A DNA stretch of 64,000 nt from Chachezhania sediminis (GCF_009765275.1 NZ_VOPH01000001.1:248001-312000); one strand, 5' to 3'. Shown: positions 19,563 through 28,046, counted from the first letter of the stretch. Notes: a model not told the origin generated them from the sequence alone. Made by a program: numbers and translations.

Positions 19563-20172
19563 GCGCGGCTATCACCACGGCAACCTGCGCCAGGCCCTGA
19601 TCGACGCCGCCCTGCCAATGATCGAGGAACGCGGGCCCCAGGGCTTCACCCTGTCCGAGGCCGCGAAGCGCGCGGGCGTCACCCCGGCAGCCGTCTATCG
19701 CCATTTCGAAGGGCGCGAGGACCTGATTGCCGAGGCCGCGCGCCAGGGGTTCGAGATCTTCGCCGACCTGATGCAGCACGCCTATGACAGCGGCCAGCCG
19801 TCCGCCCTTGCGGCGTTCGAGGCGACGGGCCGCGCCTATCTGGCCTTTGCGCGCAAGTTCCCGGGCCACTACATCGCGATGTTCGAAAGCGGCCTGTCGG
19901 TGAATCGCACGCCGGAACTCGCCGCCGCCTCGGCCCGCGCCCGGGGCGTGCTGGAAAAGGCCGCCATCGACCTGTCGAAACACATTCCCGCCGACCGCCG
20001 GCCGCCTGCGTCGATGTTCAGCGCGCATATCTGGGCGCTGAGCCACGGTGTCGTCGAGCTTTACGCCCGCGCCGCCCCCGGCGCCCAGTCGCCCTATACG
20101 CCCGAGGACCTGCTGGAATCGGGCATCGGCATCTACCTGCGGGGCCTGGGCCTGATCCCGCCCGACGCGTGA
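19555..20172 (+). CDS. TetR-family regulator
   Basis: The 205-residue protein has the TetR helix-turn-helix at residues ~8-55 ([40 protein letters not shown]) and a helical ligand domain with [15 protein letters not shown], the WHG-type C-terminus. The ATG at 19555 overlaps the end of ppk2 by eight bases; an upstream start in the same frame lies inside ppk2. It may control the ppk2 operon, but no operator is apparent. Confidence 0.88.
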   Translation: MTKRGYHHGNLRQALIDAALPMIEERGPQGFTLSEAAKRAGVTPAAVYRHFEGREDLIAEAARQGFEIFADLMQHAYDSGQPSALAAFEATGRAYLAFARKFPGHYIAMFESGLSVNRTPELAAASARARGVLEKAAIDLSKHIPADRRPPASMFSAHIWALSHGVVELYARAAPGAQSPYTPEDLLESGIGIYLRGLGLIPPDA

Positions 20173-20335
20173 CGGCACGCACCCGCGGTTGAACCCGCCC
20201 TGCCCGGCCACCACCATTTCTTGCCCCATTCCGGCGCTGCGGCTATCCTTGGCCCCGGTGACCTGAGCCCGCGCCGCCCGCGTCAGGTGTCGATATCAGG
20301 CCTGCAAGACGTCGGACCCAAGCGTGGAGGCCCCC

Positions 20336-20752
20336 ATGAAGCCGCTGTCCCTGAAATTCCTTCTGCCCGTCCTTGCCGCGCTGTCGCTTCTGACCGCAGT
20401 CCCGCCGGTCGATGCCGGTGTCACGCTGAAGGGCAAACACGTGAACCTGAACCTGGGCAAGAACGGGGTCAGTGGCGCCACGCTGAAAAGCAAGCATGCC
20501 AACGTGAATGTCGGCGCGAACGGGGTGAAGGGCGGCAAGGTGAAGGGCAAGAACGCCAACCTGAACGTCGGCAAGAACGGCGTGAAGGGGGCCACGCTGA
20601 AGGGCCAGAATGCCAACGTAAACGTGGGCAAGAACGGCGTCCAAAGCGCCACGCTGAAGGGCGATCATGCCAACGTGAAGCTGTCACCCGACGGGAAGAG
20701 CTGCCTGACGGCGAAGGGGAAGTCGGTGAATATGTCGAAGTGTGGGAAGTAA
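20336..20752 (+). CDS. Secreted protein built of five 19-residue repeats
   Basis: The 138-residue protein has a signal peptide (residues ~1-27, VLAALSLLTAVPPVDA) and then consists almost entirely of five tandem 19-residue repeats (residues 29-123) of the form xTLKGKHANVNVGKNGVKG, ending in a short tail with two cysteines. The alternating hydrophobic/polar pattern with Gly-Asn turns fits a stacked beta-strand fold such as a beta solenoid. TGGAGG precedes the ATG at 20336. I recognise no named family. It is probably periplasmic or surface-located; any structural or amyloid-like role is speculation. Confidence 0.75.
   Translation: MKPLSLKFLLPVLAALSLLTAVPPVDAGVTLKGKHVNLNLGKNGVSGATLKSKHANVNVGANGVKGGKVKGKNANLNVGKNGVKGATLKGQNANVNVGKNGVQSATLKGDHANVKLSPDGKSCLTAKGKSVNMSKCGK
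20420..20704 (+). repeat. Five tandem 57-bp coding repeats
   Basis: The 57-base unit encodes 19 residues; units 1-4 are close to each other and the fifth is degenerate. Because the unit is a multiple of three and the frame stays open, this is a protein repeat, not a CRISPR or satellite array. Confidence 0.85.
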
Positions 20753-20780
20753 GTGCAACAACCTCCCACAAAATTATTCG

Positions 20781-21851
20781 TCACGCATACGATTTAACGA
20801 CCGCTAATATGTCATCGGCAAACCTGTAAAGATCTTCCGGCCCGCTTACCTTGTGCTTAACCTCGTTCTTGTCTGAGTCGAAGATGCCGATGTGACGTGT
20901 CGTTGCCGAATTGAAGTACAGTCTGCACACAGGTTTCCTGTTGTTGTCATCCATCAATATTGCGCAATAGCTTTTGGAATCTCGAATATAAATCCTATCA
21001 AATGGAACAATTCGTGCGGCAATTGCGCGAACGATCAGATGCCCTGAAATCTCTTCACCGGTGGTATCGATGCCATCATCGGCTACCGCTTCACTTCCGA
21101 CTGCCTCATCGGGTTTGGACGACTCGGTCTTCTTGTCCCCGTTGAATGTGATGCTCAGCTTGTCTTGAATCCGGTCGCGGATGATCTCATCCAAAGCAGA
21201 TTGGATCGCTGGGCGAATTTGTTCTGACACGCTCTTTGTGATCGACCCATCATGAATTCTTCGACCCACCAGCTTGATGAAATCTTCGTCAGGATCCTCC
21301 AGCTGACTTTTGATGTAGCTCGCGGCTGCCCGAATATACTTCAGATTTGAAGCAGCCTCCACAATCGCGTCTATCGCAAAGTTGGGCTTCTGAAACCTGG
21401 CCAACTCGTCGACTTGGCCTTTGTCAAAATTCTGAAAGTCAAACTTGAAGAATGGCCGCTTATCCATTTTGTTCGGCTCATCTGTATCCGAAAAGAACCA
21501 CGCTTCTCGTCCGTTCGTGAGTATCGCCAAACGCGCTTCGGTCACAGAAAAATACCGAAACAGCTGATTGTACTGCGAGTCGCCCAACTTCGAATTCGAT
21601 GGCTTTGCTTCAATCAAGATCGCAATCTTGCCGTCGATCTTGACAGCAAAGTCAACCTTTTCGCCCTTCTTGGTACCGACATCAGCAATGAACTCTGGTA
21701 TGACTTCATCGAGGTTGAATACATCGAAGCCGAGCGTCTGCAAGAACGGCAAAATGACCGATGTCTTTGTCGCTTCCTCAGTAAGTGCCTGTCGTTCGGC
21801 AACCTTTGATCTGTTTGAGATTTGTACGACTTGGTCGAAAAAGTCAGTCAT
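20781..21851 (-). CDS. Solitary HsdR-N-type PD-(D/E)XK nuclease-like protein
   Basis: The 356-residue protein resembles the stand-alone type I restriction N-terminal nuclease family. The nuclease core is visible: VDFAVKIDGK (D67) and ILIEAKPSNSK (E81, K83), preceded by ATKTSVILPFLQTLGFDVF, the usual opening. The helicase part of HsdR and the methylation and specificity subunits are absent. A GGGAG site precedes the ATG at 21851; the frame runs 69 codons upstream without support. Its base composition is clearly more AT-rich than the neighbouring ribosomal protein genes, which suggests horizontal acquisition. A defence or prophage role is plausible but unproven. Confidence 0.75.
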   Translation of the reverse strand: MTDFFDQVVQISNRSKVAERQALTEEATKTSVILPFLQTLGFDVFNLDEVIPEFIADVGTKKGEKVDFAVKIDGKIAILIEAKPSNSKLGDSQYNQLFRYFSVTEARLAILTNGREAWFFSDTDEPNKMDKRPFFKFDFQNFDKGQVDELARFQKPNFAIDAIVEAASNLKYIRAAASYIKSQLEDPDEDFIKLVGRRIHDGSITKSVSEQIRPAIQSALDEIIRDRIQDKLSITFNGDKKTESSKPDEAVGSEAVADDGIDTTGEEISGHLIVRAIAARIVPFDRIYIRDSKSYCAILMDDNNRKPVCRLYFNSATTRHIGIFDSDKNEVKHKVSGPEDLYRFADDILAVVKSYA

Positions 21852-22025
21852 CGTGCGCTCCCTTCCGCAGATTTTAATGCTGATCCGCGAGGAACCGCCG
21901 ATCAAGAACTTTCTGCAATCTGGAAGGGAGACGCGCCGCACGCTTAGCGGATTAGGTGCATAAGATTGAGGCGCAGGCGACGCGTCGAAGGGTGTTGTGT
22001 TGCGCCATCGACCAAAGCGCCCCAC

Positions 22026-22054
22026 AAAAAAATGGCCCCACGAGGGGGCCATTT
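22026..22054 (-). terminator. Rho-independent terminator of rplM-rpsI
   Basis: On the minus strand AAATGGCCCCC / GGGGCCATTT forms a strong stem followed by a run of T residues, about 24 bases after the rpsI stop. Confidence 0.88.
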
Positions 22055-22077
22055 CCAAACCTTGATCCTGTAAGGGA

Positions 22078-22569
22078 TCAGCGCTTCGAGAACTGGAAGC
22101 TCCGGCGCGCCTTGCGCTTACCGAACTTCTTGCGTTCCACGACGCGGCTGTCGCGGGTCAGGAAGCCTGCGGCCTTCAGCGACGGGCGCAGGGACGGGTC
22201 GTACAGCTGCAGCGCCTTCGAGATGCCGTGCTTGACCGCACCGGCCTGGCCCGAGAGGCCACCGCCCTTGACGGTCGCCATCACGTCGAACTCGCCATCG
22301 ACGCCGGCAACCTGGAACGGCTGACGCAGGATCATCTGCAGCACCGGGCGGGCGAAATACACCGCCATTTCCTTGCCATTGACGACAACCTTGCCCGAAC
22401 CCGGCTTGATCCAGACGCGAGCGATCGCGTCCTTCCGCTTGCCGGTGGCATAGGAGCGGCCCAGCTCGTCGCGAACGGGTTCGCGCGGGGTCAGGTCTTC
22501 GACGACCGGGGTCGCCTCGATGCCGGCCACTGCGGCCAGCTCTTCCAGGGAATTGATCTGATCGGCCAT
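22078..22569 (-). CDS. rpsI: 30S ribosomal protein S9
   Basis: The 163-residue protein has the S9 signature [21 protein letters not shown] and the conserved C-terminus [18 protein letters not shown] that reaches the P-site tRNA. An N-terminal extension of about 40 residues is usual in alphaproteobacteria. It starts eight bases after rplM, forming the conserved rplM-rpsI operon that ends at the terminator. Confidence 0.98.
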   Translation of the reverse strand: MADQINSLEELAAVAGIEATPVVEDLTPREPVRDELGRSYATGKRKDAIARVWIKPGSGKVVVNGKEMAVYFARPVLQMILRQPFQVAGVDGEFDVMATVKGGGLSGQAGAVKHGISKALQLYDPSLRPSLKAAGFLTRDSRVVERKKFGKRKARRSFQFSKR

Positions 22570-22577
22570 GGTCGGTG

Positions 22578-23036
22578 TCAGCTCCGGGTGTTCTTCTTGT
22601 TCATCGCCTTGACGTCCAGCACTTCGGGCGCTTGCGCCTCGTGGGGGTGCTCGGCGCCGGCATAGATGCGCAGGTTGGTCATCTGCTGGCGGCTCAGCCG
22701 GTTGCCCGGCAGCATGCGCTTGACGGCCTGATAGACCACGCGCTCGGGGTACTTGCCTTCAAGGATCTGCGCCTTGGTGCGCGACTTGATCCCGCCCGGA
22801 TAGCCGGTGTGCCAGTAGAAGTTTTCTTCGCGCTTCTTGCCGGTCATCTGCACCTTGTCGGCGTTGATGACGATCACGTTGTCGCCCATGTCCATGTGCG
22901 GGGTAAACGACGGCTTGTGCTTGCCGCGCAGACGCATCGCGACGATCGAGGCAAGACGGCCCAGAACAACGCCTTCGGCGTCGATCAGGATCCACTTCTT
23001 GTCGATGTCTGCAGGCGTTGCAGAAAAGGTTTTCAT
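22578..23036 (-). CDS. rplM: 50S ribosomal protein L13
   Basis: The 152-residue protein is a standard L13: [17 protein letters not shown], then [18 protein letters not shown] and the C-terminal [21 protein letters not shown]. It is the first gene of rplM-rpsI; a good promoter and a leader hairpin precede it. Confidence 0.98.
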   Translation of the reverse strand: MKTFSATPADIDKKWILIDAEGVVLGRLASIVAMRLRGKHKPSFTPHMDMGDNVIVINADKVQMTGKKREENFYWHTGYPGGIKSRTKAQILEGKYPERVVYQAVKRMLPGNRLSRQQMTNLRIYAGAEHPHEAQAPEVLDVKAMNKKNTRS

Positions 23037-23062
23037 TGCGGTCGGTCCTGGTTCTAGTGGAA

Positions 23063-23087
23063 GGGCCGGCGCAATCTGGCCCGGCCC
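23063..23087 (-). promoter_or_regulatory. Leader hairpin before rplM
   Basis: GGGCCGG (23063-23069) pairs with CCGGCCC (23081-23087), forming a stem in the 5' leader 27 bases from the rplM start. L13 regulates its own leader in other bacteria, so this may be an autoregulatory site; the link is inferred. Confidence 0.4.
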
Positions 23088-23104
23088 GACATTCGGATTG
23101 CGGC

Positions 23105-23133
23105 GATGTACGCGGCGGATCGGATGCCGTCAA
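23105..23133 (-). promoter_or_regulatory. Sigma-70 type promoter of rplM-rpsI
   Basis: Read on the minus strand, TTGACG (23133-23128) and TACATC (23110-23105) are 17 bases apart, placed about 70 bases before the rplM start. Confidence 0.65.
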
Positions 23134-23203
23134 TAGGGCGGTACGCGAATTAATAAAGCGTTTTCAATGGCTTGAAAATTAGGTATATTGATACCACAAA
23201 AAA

Positions 23204-24616
23204 TCAGACCTCTATCCGCTCCGGCGGCTCGTCCAGCAGGCGGCGCAGGCGCTGAAGGGCGGCTTCGAAGGCTTCCATGGGCACGCCCGCGTTGATCGCC
23301 ATGCGCACCGCGTGGGGCGTATTGGCGGACCGCATGGCAAAGTCCTCGGCCGACCGGATCTGGACGCCCGCGGCCTCGGCCGCGCGGCAGAAGGAACCGG
23401 CACGCCAGCCCAGCGGAAGGGACAGCCACAGGAAGGGCGCGTCGGACCGCCAGGACAGATCGTAGACGCCCAGGATGTTCACGGCGCTTTGCACATAGCG
23501 GCCGATCGTGGCGCGGACCTGGTCGACCACGCCGTCGATCCGGGGGTGGGACAGAAGCATCGCGGTCAGGTCGGCGGTCGGCGTCGCCACACCGAAGAAC
23601 CCGTGTTCGGCCGCGCGCCGCAAGGGCGCGACGCCCCCAACGGGCGCCACCGCAAAGCCCACGCGCAGGGCCGGCGTGATCGTCTTGGATATGGACGAAA
23701 CGTACCACGACCGTTCAGGGGCCAGCATGCGGTAGGACGGGATCGTGGCCTGGGACACGCCATAGCAGTCGTCTTCCAGGATACCGATGTCGTGGCGCCG
23801 GCAGACCTCGACGATCTGTTCGCGGCGCTCCAGCGGCGTGCAGATCAAGGTCGGGTTGTGCACCTCGGGCGAGGTACACAGGATCTGCGCATCGCAGGAC
23901 CGGATCGCAGCCGCCAGCGCCCGGGGGTCGATCCCATGGGCATCCATCTTCACCGGCACCACATCGGCCCGCAAAAGTTCGGCCGCGCGGCGGAAGCCGG
24001 GATAGGACAGTTCCTCGACCAGCACGGCCGGACGGCGCCCCATCAGCACCGCCTGCAGGATCAATGAAATGGCATTCTGCCCGCCATTGGTCAGCACCAC
24101 GTCTTCGGCGGATGCGGGCCCGATGGGCGCCCCGCCCAGGAAACGCAGCACCGCCTCGCGCGCAGGGCGCGAGGAGGCGCGGCTGGGATAGTGCATCAGC
24201 CCCGAGGGCGGATTGTCGGCGAATTTCCGAAAGAGGTCACGGATCAGCCCGGTCTGCCCCACCGTCGGCAAATGGGGCGAAAACAGGTTCACGTCGTGAT
24301 CGTGCCGGTGTTCGGTGCCATGGGCGATCACGTCGATCTCGACGGGTCGGTCGACCAGCATGTCGTCCTTGGGCCTTGCCACGAAGGTGCCGCGACCGAC
24401 CTCGCCCACCAGCAGGCCCTGGTCCGTCAACACCGAGTAGGCCCGCGCCACCGTGCCCGGCGTGATCCCCAGCGTATAGGCCAGATCCCGTACCGGGGGC
24501 AGCTTCGATCCCGGCGGCATCCGCCCTGCCTCGATCTCTCTCCGGATCGTGTCGGCGACCAGGGTGTACTTCGGGCCCTTGGCGTCGGGCAGCGGCTGGG
24601 TCCAAATTGTATCCAT
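23204..24616 (-). CDS. MocR-type GntR regulator with aminotransferase domain
   Basis: The 470-residue protein combines an N-terminal GntR winged helix (KYTLVADTIRREIEAGRMPPGSKLPPVRDLA, residues ~15-80) with a PLP-binding aminotransferase-like domain. The PLP lysine is in SSISKTITP. Such MocR regulators sense vitamin B6, GABA, taurine or related amines. The start at 24616 lies inside an inverted repeat; a TTG nine codons earlier (24643) is possible. It faces a DUF1127 gene across an operator-rich spacer, suggesting it controls that gene and itself. No PLP or amine gene is adjacent to name the signal. Confidence 0.88.
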   Translation of the reverse strand: MDTIWTQPLPDAKGPKYTLVADTIRREIEAGRMPPGSKLPPVRDLAYTLGITPGTVARAYSVLTDQGLLVGEVGRGTFVARPKDDMLVDRPVEIDVIAHGTEHRHDHDVNLFSPHLPTVGQTGLIRDLFRKFADNPPSGLMHYPSRASSRPAREAVLRFLGGAPIGPASAEDVVLTNGGQNAISLILQAVLMGRRPAVLVEELSYPGFRRAAELLRADVVPVKMDAHGIDPRALAAAIRSCDAQILCTSPEVHNPTLICTPLERREQIVEVCRRHDIGILEDDCYGVSQATIPSYRMLAPERSWYVSSISKTITPALRVGFAVAPVGGVAPLRRAAEHGFFGVATPTADLTAMLLSHPRIDGVVDQVRATIGRYVQSAVNILGVYDLSWRSDAPFLWLSLPLGWRAGSFCRAAEAAGVQIRSAEDFAMRSANTPHAVRMAINAGVPMEAFEAALQRLRRLLDEPPERIEV

Positions 24617-24695
24617 TACAATCTTTTTCTGTTCTCGGTACATTTTCGAATGTACTGATTAATGTACCGACAAATGGTAATTGTGTCAATACAAT
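24605..24695. promoter_or_regulatory. MocR operator region between divergent genes
   Basis: The spacer contains repeated half-sites: ATTGTA-N5-TACAAT (24606-24622), the perfect inverted repeat GTACATT-TTCG-AATGTAC (24638-24655), another AATGTAC (24661-24667) and ATTGTG-N4-TACAAT (24680-24695). Several spaced copies are the usual layout of MocR operators, which bind a dimer at two separated sites. Confidence 0.55.
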
Positions 24696-24711
24696 CGAAA
24701 GGAAAACTCCG

Positions 24712-24942
24712 ATGACACGCGCACTCACCGCACGGACCACCATGTCCCCGATGCTCGGCAGCGCCCGCCTGCCGCTGACCGCCGTGCTTGCCGTGAAGTT
24801 CGCGACCCTGGTGACCGAGTGGCATTTCCGCCAACGCAGCCGAAAGATGCTGTCGCGACTGGACGACCGGATGCTGGAGGATATCGGAGTAAGTTACAAA
24901 CAGGCGATGAAGGAAGCCAAACGGCCCTTCTGGATGATTTAG
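24712..24942 (+). CDS. DUF1127 small protein
   Basis: The 76-residue protein ends in a DUF1127-like domain: MLSRLDDRMLEDIGVSYKQAMKEAKRPFW, an arginine-containing helix pair. DUF1127 proteins in alphaproteobacteria affect RNA metabolism and phosphate or stress physiology. AAAGGAAAA precedes the ATG at 24712; the frame continues upstream across the operator region. It is divergent from mocR and ends at a strong terminator, so it is monocistronic. Confidence 0.8.
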   Translation: MTRALTARTTMSPMLGSARLPLTAVLAVKFATLVTEWHFRQRSRKMLSRLDDRMLEDIGVSYKQAMKEAKRPFWMI

Positions 24943-24970
24943 CATCCCGCCCTTCCGACCTACCTCTACT

Positions 24971-24998
24971 TGCCGGGGCTTTGCCCCGGCATTTTTTT
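24971..24998 (+). terminator. Rho-independent terminator of the DUF1127 gene
   Basis: TGCCGGGGC-TTT-GCCCCGGCA is a nine-base-pair stem followed by seven T residues. Confidence 0.9.
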
Positions 24999-25099
24999 GC
25001 GCAGCGGCCTGATTTCACGAAATTTCTGGGCAATGCTGCACTTGCGCGGCGAAACTTATCCCACGGCCGGACCCGACGTCGCGAAGATTTCGTGACAGC

Positions 25100-25233
25100 G
25101 CGAAACAGGGGGTTGCGCGAACCGGCCCATACCCCTATCTGCCGCCCTCACAGAGGGACCGATCCCAACCTGGGCAACCGGGGGGCGCTAAGGGACCGAC
25201 GGATTGTCATCTACTGGAACGAAGGGGAGCGCC
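25100..25233 (+). promoter_or_regulatory. Candidate structured leader of speD
   Basis: Upstream of speD are the small hairpins GGTT-GCGCG-AACC (about 25111) and CCCTC-ACA-GAGGG (25145-25157), then a G-rich stretch before the ribosome site AAGGGGAG. A regulatory RNA is possible; no known riboswitch consensus is recognised. Confidence 0.3.
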
Positions 25234-25755
25234 ATGAAGGACGCCAACCTCTTCCAACTGGGGATCGGTCTGGAGACAGGCGCCCATGAGGAAGGATCCG
25301 CCCGCGGTGTGAAAACCGCGGACATTGTAACTGTACCAAGCGGCCTGATGGCCGACGACAGGCTTGACCATTTCATCCATCGCGATGGCGTGACCTTTGC
25401 CGGGACTCACCTGATCGTCGAGGTGATCCAGGGCACTGGTCTTGACGACGAAGGCCGCATCCAGCGCGCCTTCCGCGAGATGGTCGAGGCGTGCAAGGCC
25501 ACGCTGCTGCACATCCACACGCACAAGTTTTCGCCCCAGGGCGTAAGCGGTGTGGCGGTGCTGTCGGAAAGCCATATCAGCGTCCACACCTGGCCCGAAA
25601 TCGGCTATGGGGCCTTCGACATCTTCATGTGCGGCGATGCGGAACCCTGGCGTGCCGTGCCGATCCTGAAGAATGTCTTCGCGACGGACGACGTCAGGGT
25701 GAAGGAACTGCGCCGGGGCGAATGCCTGTTCGCGCAGCCCGAGGTCGCGGCATGA
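25234..25755 (+). CDS. speD: S-adenosylmethionine decarboxylase proenzyme
   Basis: SpeD makes decarboxylated AdoMet, the aminopropyl donor for spermidine. The 173-residue proenzyme self-cleaves at Glu112-Ser113 in VLSESHISVHTWPE to give the pyruvoyl group; LLHIHTHKFSPQGVSG and GYGAFDIFMCG follow the family. A strong ribosome site AAGGGGAG precedes the ATG at 25234, ten codons into a longer frame. It overlaps speE by four bases (ATGA). Confidence 0.93.
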   Translation: MKDANLFQLGIGLETGAHEEGSARGVKTADIVTVPSGLMADDRLDHFIHRDGVTFAGTHLIVEVIQGTGLDDEGRIQRAFREMVEACKATLLHIHTHKFSPQGVSGVAVLSESHISVHTWPEIGYGAFDIFMCGDAEPWRAVPILKNVFATDDVRVKELRRGECLFAQPEVAA

Positions 25756-26597
25756 GCGACTGGTTCACCGAAAAGCTGCACGATGATTTCGCCCAGGCCC
25801 TGAAGGTCGACCGCGTGCTCTTCGACAGCGAGACCGAACATCAGCGCCTGCGCGTGATCGAGAACGCGCGCTTCGGCCGTGTCCTGACGCTGGACGATGT
25901 CGTGCAGACGACGGAAGGCGACAACGCGATCTATCACGAGATGATGGTCCATGTGCCGATCCTGGCGCATGGCAATGTCAGGCGCGTACTGATCGTGGGC
26001 GGCGGCGATGGCGGCATTGCGCGCGAGGTGCTGCGCCACAAGGGCGTTGAACACGTGACCATGGTGGAAATCGACGCCGGTGTCGTCGATTTCTCGAAAC
26101 AGTACCTGCCGATGCTCAGCGACGGGGCCTTCGACGATCCGCGCCTGAACCTGGTCATCGCCGACGGCGCCGATTTCATGCGAGAGACCGAGGGCGGCTT
26201 CGACGCCATCCTGGTCGACAGCACCGACCCGATCGGTCCGGGCGAGGTCCTGTTCACCGACACCTTCTATGGTCACGCGAAGCGCGCGCTGGCCGCGGGC
26301 GGTATCCTGGTGACCCAGAACGGCGTGCCTTTCCTGCAAGGGGAAGAGCTGACCAATTCGATGCGGGCCTTCAAGGCGCTGTTTGCGGACGCGACCTGTT
26401 ATCTGGCGACAATCCCCACCTATGCCGGCGGCCCGATGGCCTTTGGCTGGGGCACGGACGGCAACCATCGCGCCGTGTCGCTGGATACGCTGGCCAACCG
26501 CTTTTCCACACTGGGTTTCGAACCCTATTACTACAATCCCGAAGTGCACAAGGGCGCCTTTGGCCTGCCCGGCTATGTCCGGCGGCTGATGCCTTAA
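25752..26597 (+). CDS. speE: Spermidine synthase
   Basis: SpeE transfers an aminopropyl group from decarboxylated AdoMet to putrescine. The 281-residue protein contains the glycine-rich motif VLIVGGGDGGIAREVLRH, the acidic EIDAGVVDFSKQYLP and the catalytic ILVDSTDPIGPGEVLFT. The start overlaps the speD stop, so the two enzymes are translationally coupled and made in step. Whether the product is spermidine or another triamine is not decided by sequence. Confidence 0.94.
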   Translation: MSDWFTEKLHDDFAQALKVDRVLFDSETEHQRLRVIENARFGRVLTLDDVVQTTEGDNAIYHEMMVHVPILAHGNVRRVLIVGGGDGGIAREVLRHKGVEHVTMVEIDAGVVDFSKQYLPMLSDGAFDDPRLNLVIADGADFMRETEGGFDAILVDSTDPIGPGEVLFTDTFYGHAKRALAAGGILVTQNGVPFLQGEELTNSMRAFKALFADATCYLATIPTYAGGPMAFGWGTDGNHRAVSLDTLANRFSTLGFEPYYYNPEVHKGAFGLPGYVRRLMP

Positions 26598-26730
26598 GGT
26601 GCACGCTCCGGAAAACGGATCGCCGGGCCGCAGGCCGGGCAGCGGCCGACCCGCCCGCTGGGGCGGCCGCTTCGCGACGGTCCCGCAGGCCGGTCGCTGC
26701 CCTTCTCGCCAGTAAATCGGACGTGCTGCC

Positions 26731-27159
26731 CTACCCCACCTTCACCGGCGGGATGGAATAGGTCATCGACGACCGCGCCACGACGCCATCCGATCCCTCC
26801 GAATGGATCAGCACGTCGCAAACCGCCAGAACCCGGCCCAGCTTCAGCAACCGGCATTCGGCGATCAGGTCGCGCCCTGCCTCGGGCTTGCGCATGAAAT
26901 CGATCGAGGCATTGGTGGTAACCGTCAGCGCCTCGCGCCCGATACGGGCCAGCACCATCGCATAGACCGCAACGTCCGCCAGCGAGAACATCGCAGGCCC
27001 CGACACCGTGCCCCCGGGCCGCAGGTCCCTGGACCGGACCTTCAGACGCATCCTGACCGTCGTCTCCGTCACGTCATCGACCTGGTACTGGTCCATCACC
27101 TCGGGAAAGACCTCCATCAGGAAGGCCTGCAGCTCGTCCTTGCCAAGTGCCAGTGTCAT
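26731..27159 (-). CDS. Hotdog-fold thioesterase, PaaI family
   Basis: The 142-residue protein has the PaaI-type hotdog helix, GGTVSGPAMFSLADVAVYAMV, where the Asp may act in catalysis, and a strand pair TTNASIDFMRKPEAG. These thioesterases hydrolyse acyl-CoAs. GGAGAAGGAAAAG precedes the ATG. It diverges from the crotonase-like gene 59 bases away, so the two probably share a regulatory region and a pathway. Confidence 0.85.
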   Translation of the reverse strand: MTLALGKDELQAFLMEVFPEVMDQYQVDDVTETTVRMRLKVRSRDLRPGGTVSGPAMFSLADVAVYAMVLARIGREALTVTTNASIDFMRKPEAGRDLIAECRLLKLGRVLAVCDVLIHSEGSDGVVARSSMTYSIPPVKVG

Positions 27160-27218
27160 TCTTTTCCTTCTCCCTCGTTCCGCCTAGACTTGAGCCCGGG
27201 CCACAAGGGAGAGGCAAG

Positions 27219-28004
27219 ATGGCAATTCTGGAACGTCACGACACCGGGGCAGTGGCACATCTGCACATGAATGCGCCGGAACGGCTGAATGCCCTGTCCG
27301 ACGAGATGCTGGCGGACCTGTCTGAGGCCTTCGCCACCCTGAAAGAGGACCGGTCGATCCGCGTCGTGATCCTGTCAGGTGCGGGCAAGGCATTCTGCGC
27401 CGGCCACGACCTGAAGCAGATGACACAAGGGCGGCAGGCCGAAGATGGCGGCAAAGCCTATTTCGCCGACCTCTTCACCCGCTGCGGCAGGGTGATGACG
27501 GCGATCCGCGATCTGCCCCAGCCGGTCATCGCCCGCGTCCATGGCATCGCCACCGCGGCGGGCTGCCAGATGGTCGCCTCGTGCGATCTGGCCGTTGCGG
27601 CCGAGGGCACGCGGTTCGGCGTCAACGGCGTGAACATCGGCCTTTTCTGTTCGACCCCCATGGTCGCCCTGTCGCGCAACATCCCCCGCAAGCAGGCGTT
27701 CGAGATGCTGACCACCGGCGAATTCATCGACGCCCACCGCGCCCGCGAACTGAGTCTGATCAACCGCGTCGTTCCCGCCGAAGATCTGGAGAGTGCGACG
27801 GCAGATCTGGCTGGCACGCTGGCCGCGAAACTGGGATCCGCAGTCAAGATCGGCAAACAGGCCTTCTACAAGCAGCTGGAGATGCCGCTGGATGAGGCCT
27901 ATGCCTATACGGGCGAGGTGATGGTCGAAAACATGATCCACCGCGACACCGCCGAAGGCATCGCCGCCTTCCTGGAAAAGCGCGCGCCCGACTGGGATCA
28001 ATAG
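27219..28004 (+). CDS. Crotonase-fold protein of the ECHDC3 type
   Basis: The 261-residue protein has the enoyl-CoA hydratase fold: GAGKAFCAGHDLKQM (CoA-binding loop), HGIATAAGCQMVASCDLAVA and GVNIGLFCSTPMVALSRNIPRKQA. In classical hydratases the second loop carries a catalytic Glu (GGCE) and the third a Glu in PEI; here these are Gln and Asn-Ile, so normal hydration is unlikely. The overall pattern, including FYKQL and AFLEKRAPDW, matches ECHDC3-type proteins. AGGGAGAGG precedes the ATG at 27219. Function is unassigned. Confidence 0.85.
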   Translation: MAILERHDTGAVAHLHMNAPERLNALSDEMLADLSEAFATLKEDRSIRVVILSGAGKAFCAGHDLKQMTQGRQAEDGGKAYFADLFTRCGRVMTAIRDLPQPVIARVHGIATAAGCQMVASCDLAVAAEGTRFGVNGVNIGLFCSTPMVALSRNIPRKQAFEMLTTGEFIDAHRARELSLINRVVPAEDLESATADLAGTLAAKLGSAVKIGKQAFYKQLEMPLDEAYAYTGEVMVENMIHRDTAEGIAAFLEKRAPDWDQ

Positions 28005-28046
28005 GCACCTGTTGCGCGGAACGCCCGCCTGCCCTACATGCGCGCC

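Noticed and set aside
20420-20704. CRISPR-like regular repeats
   Set aside because: The units are contiguous 57-base coding repeats with no spacers.
22059-22077. Extension of the nuclease frame to 22058
   Set aside because: The extra 69 codons run through the rpsI terminator and have no similarity to the family; the GGGAG site supports the start at 21851.
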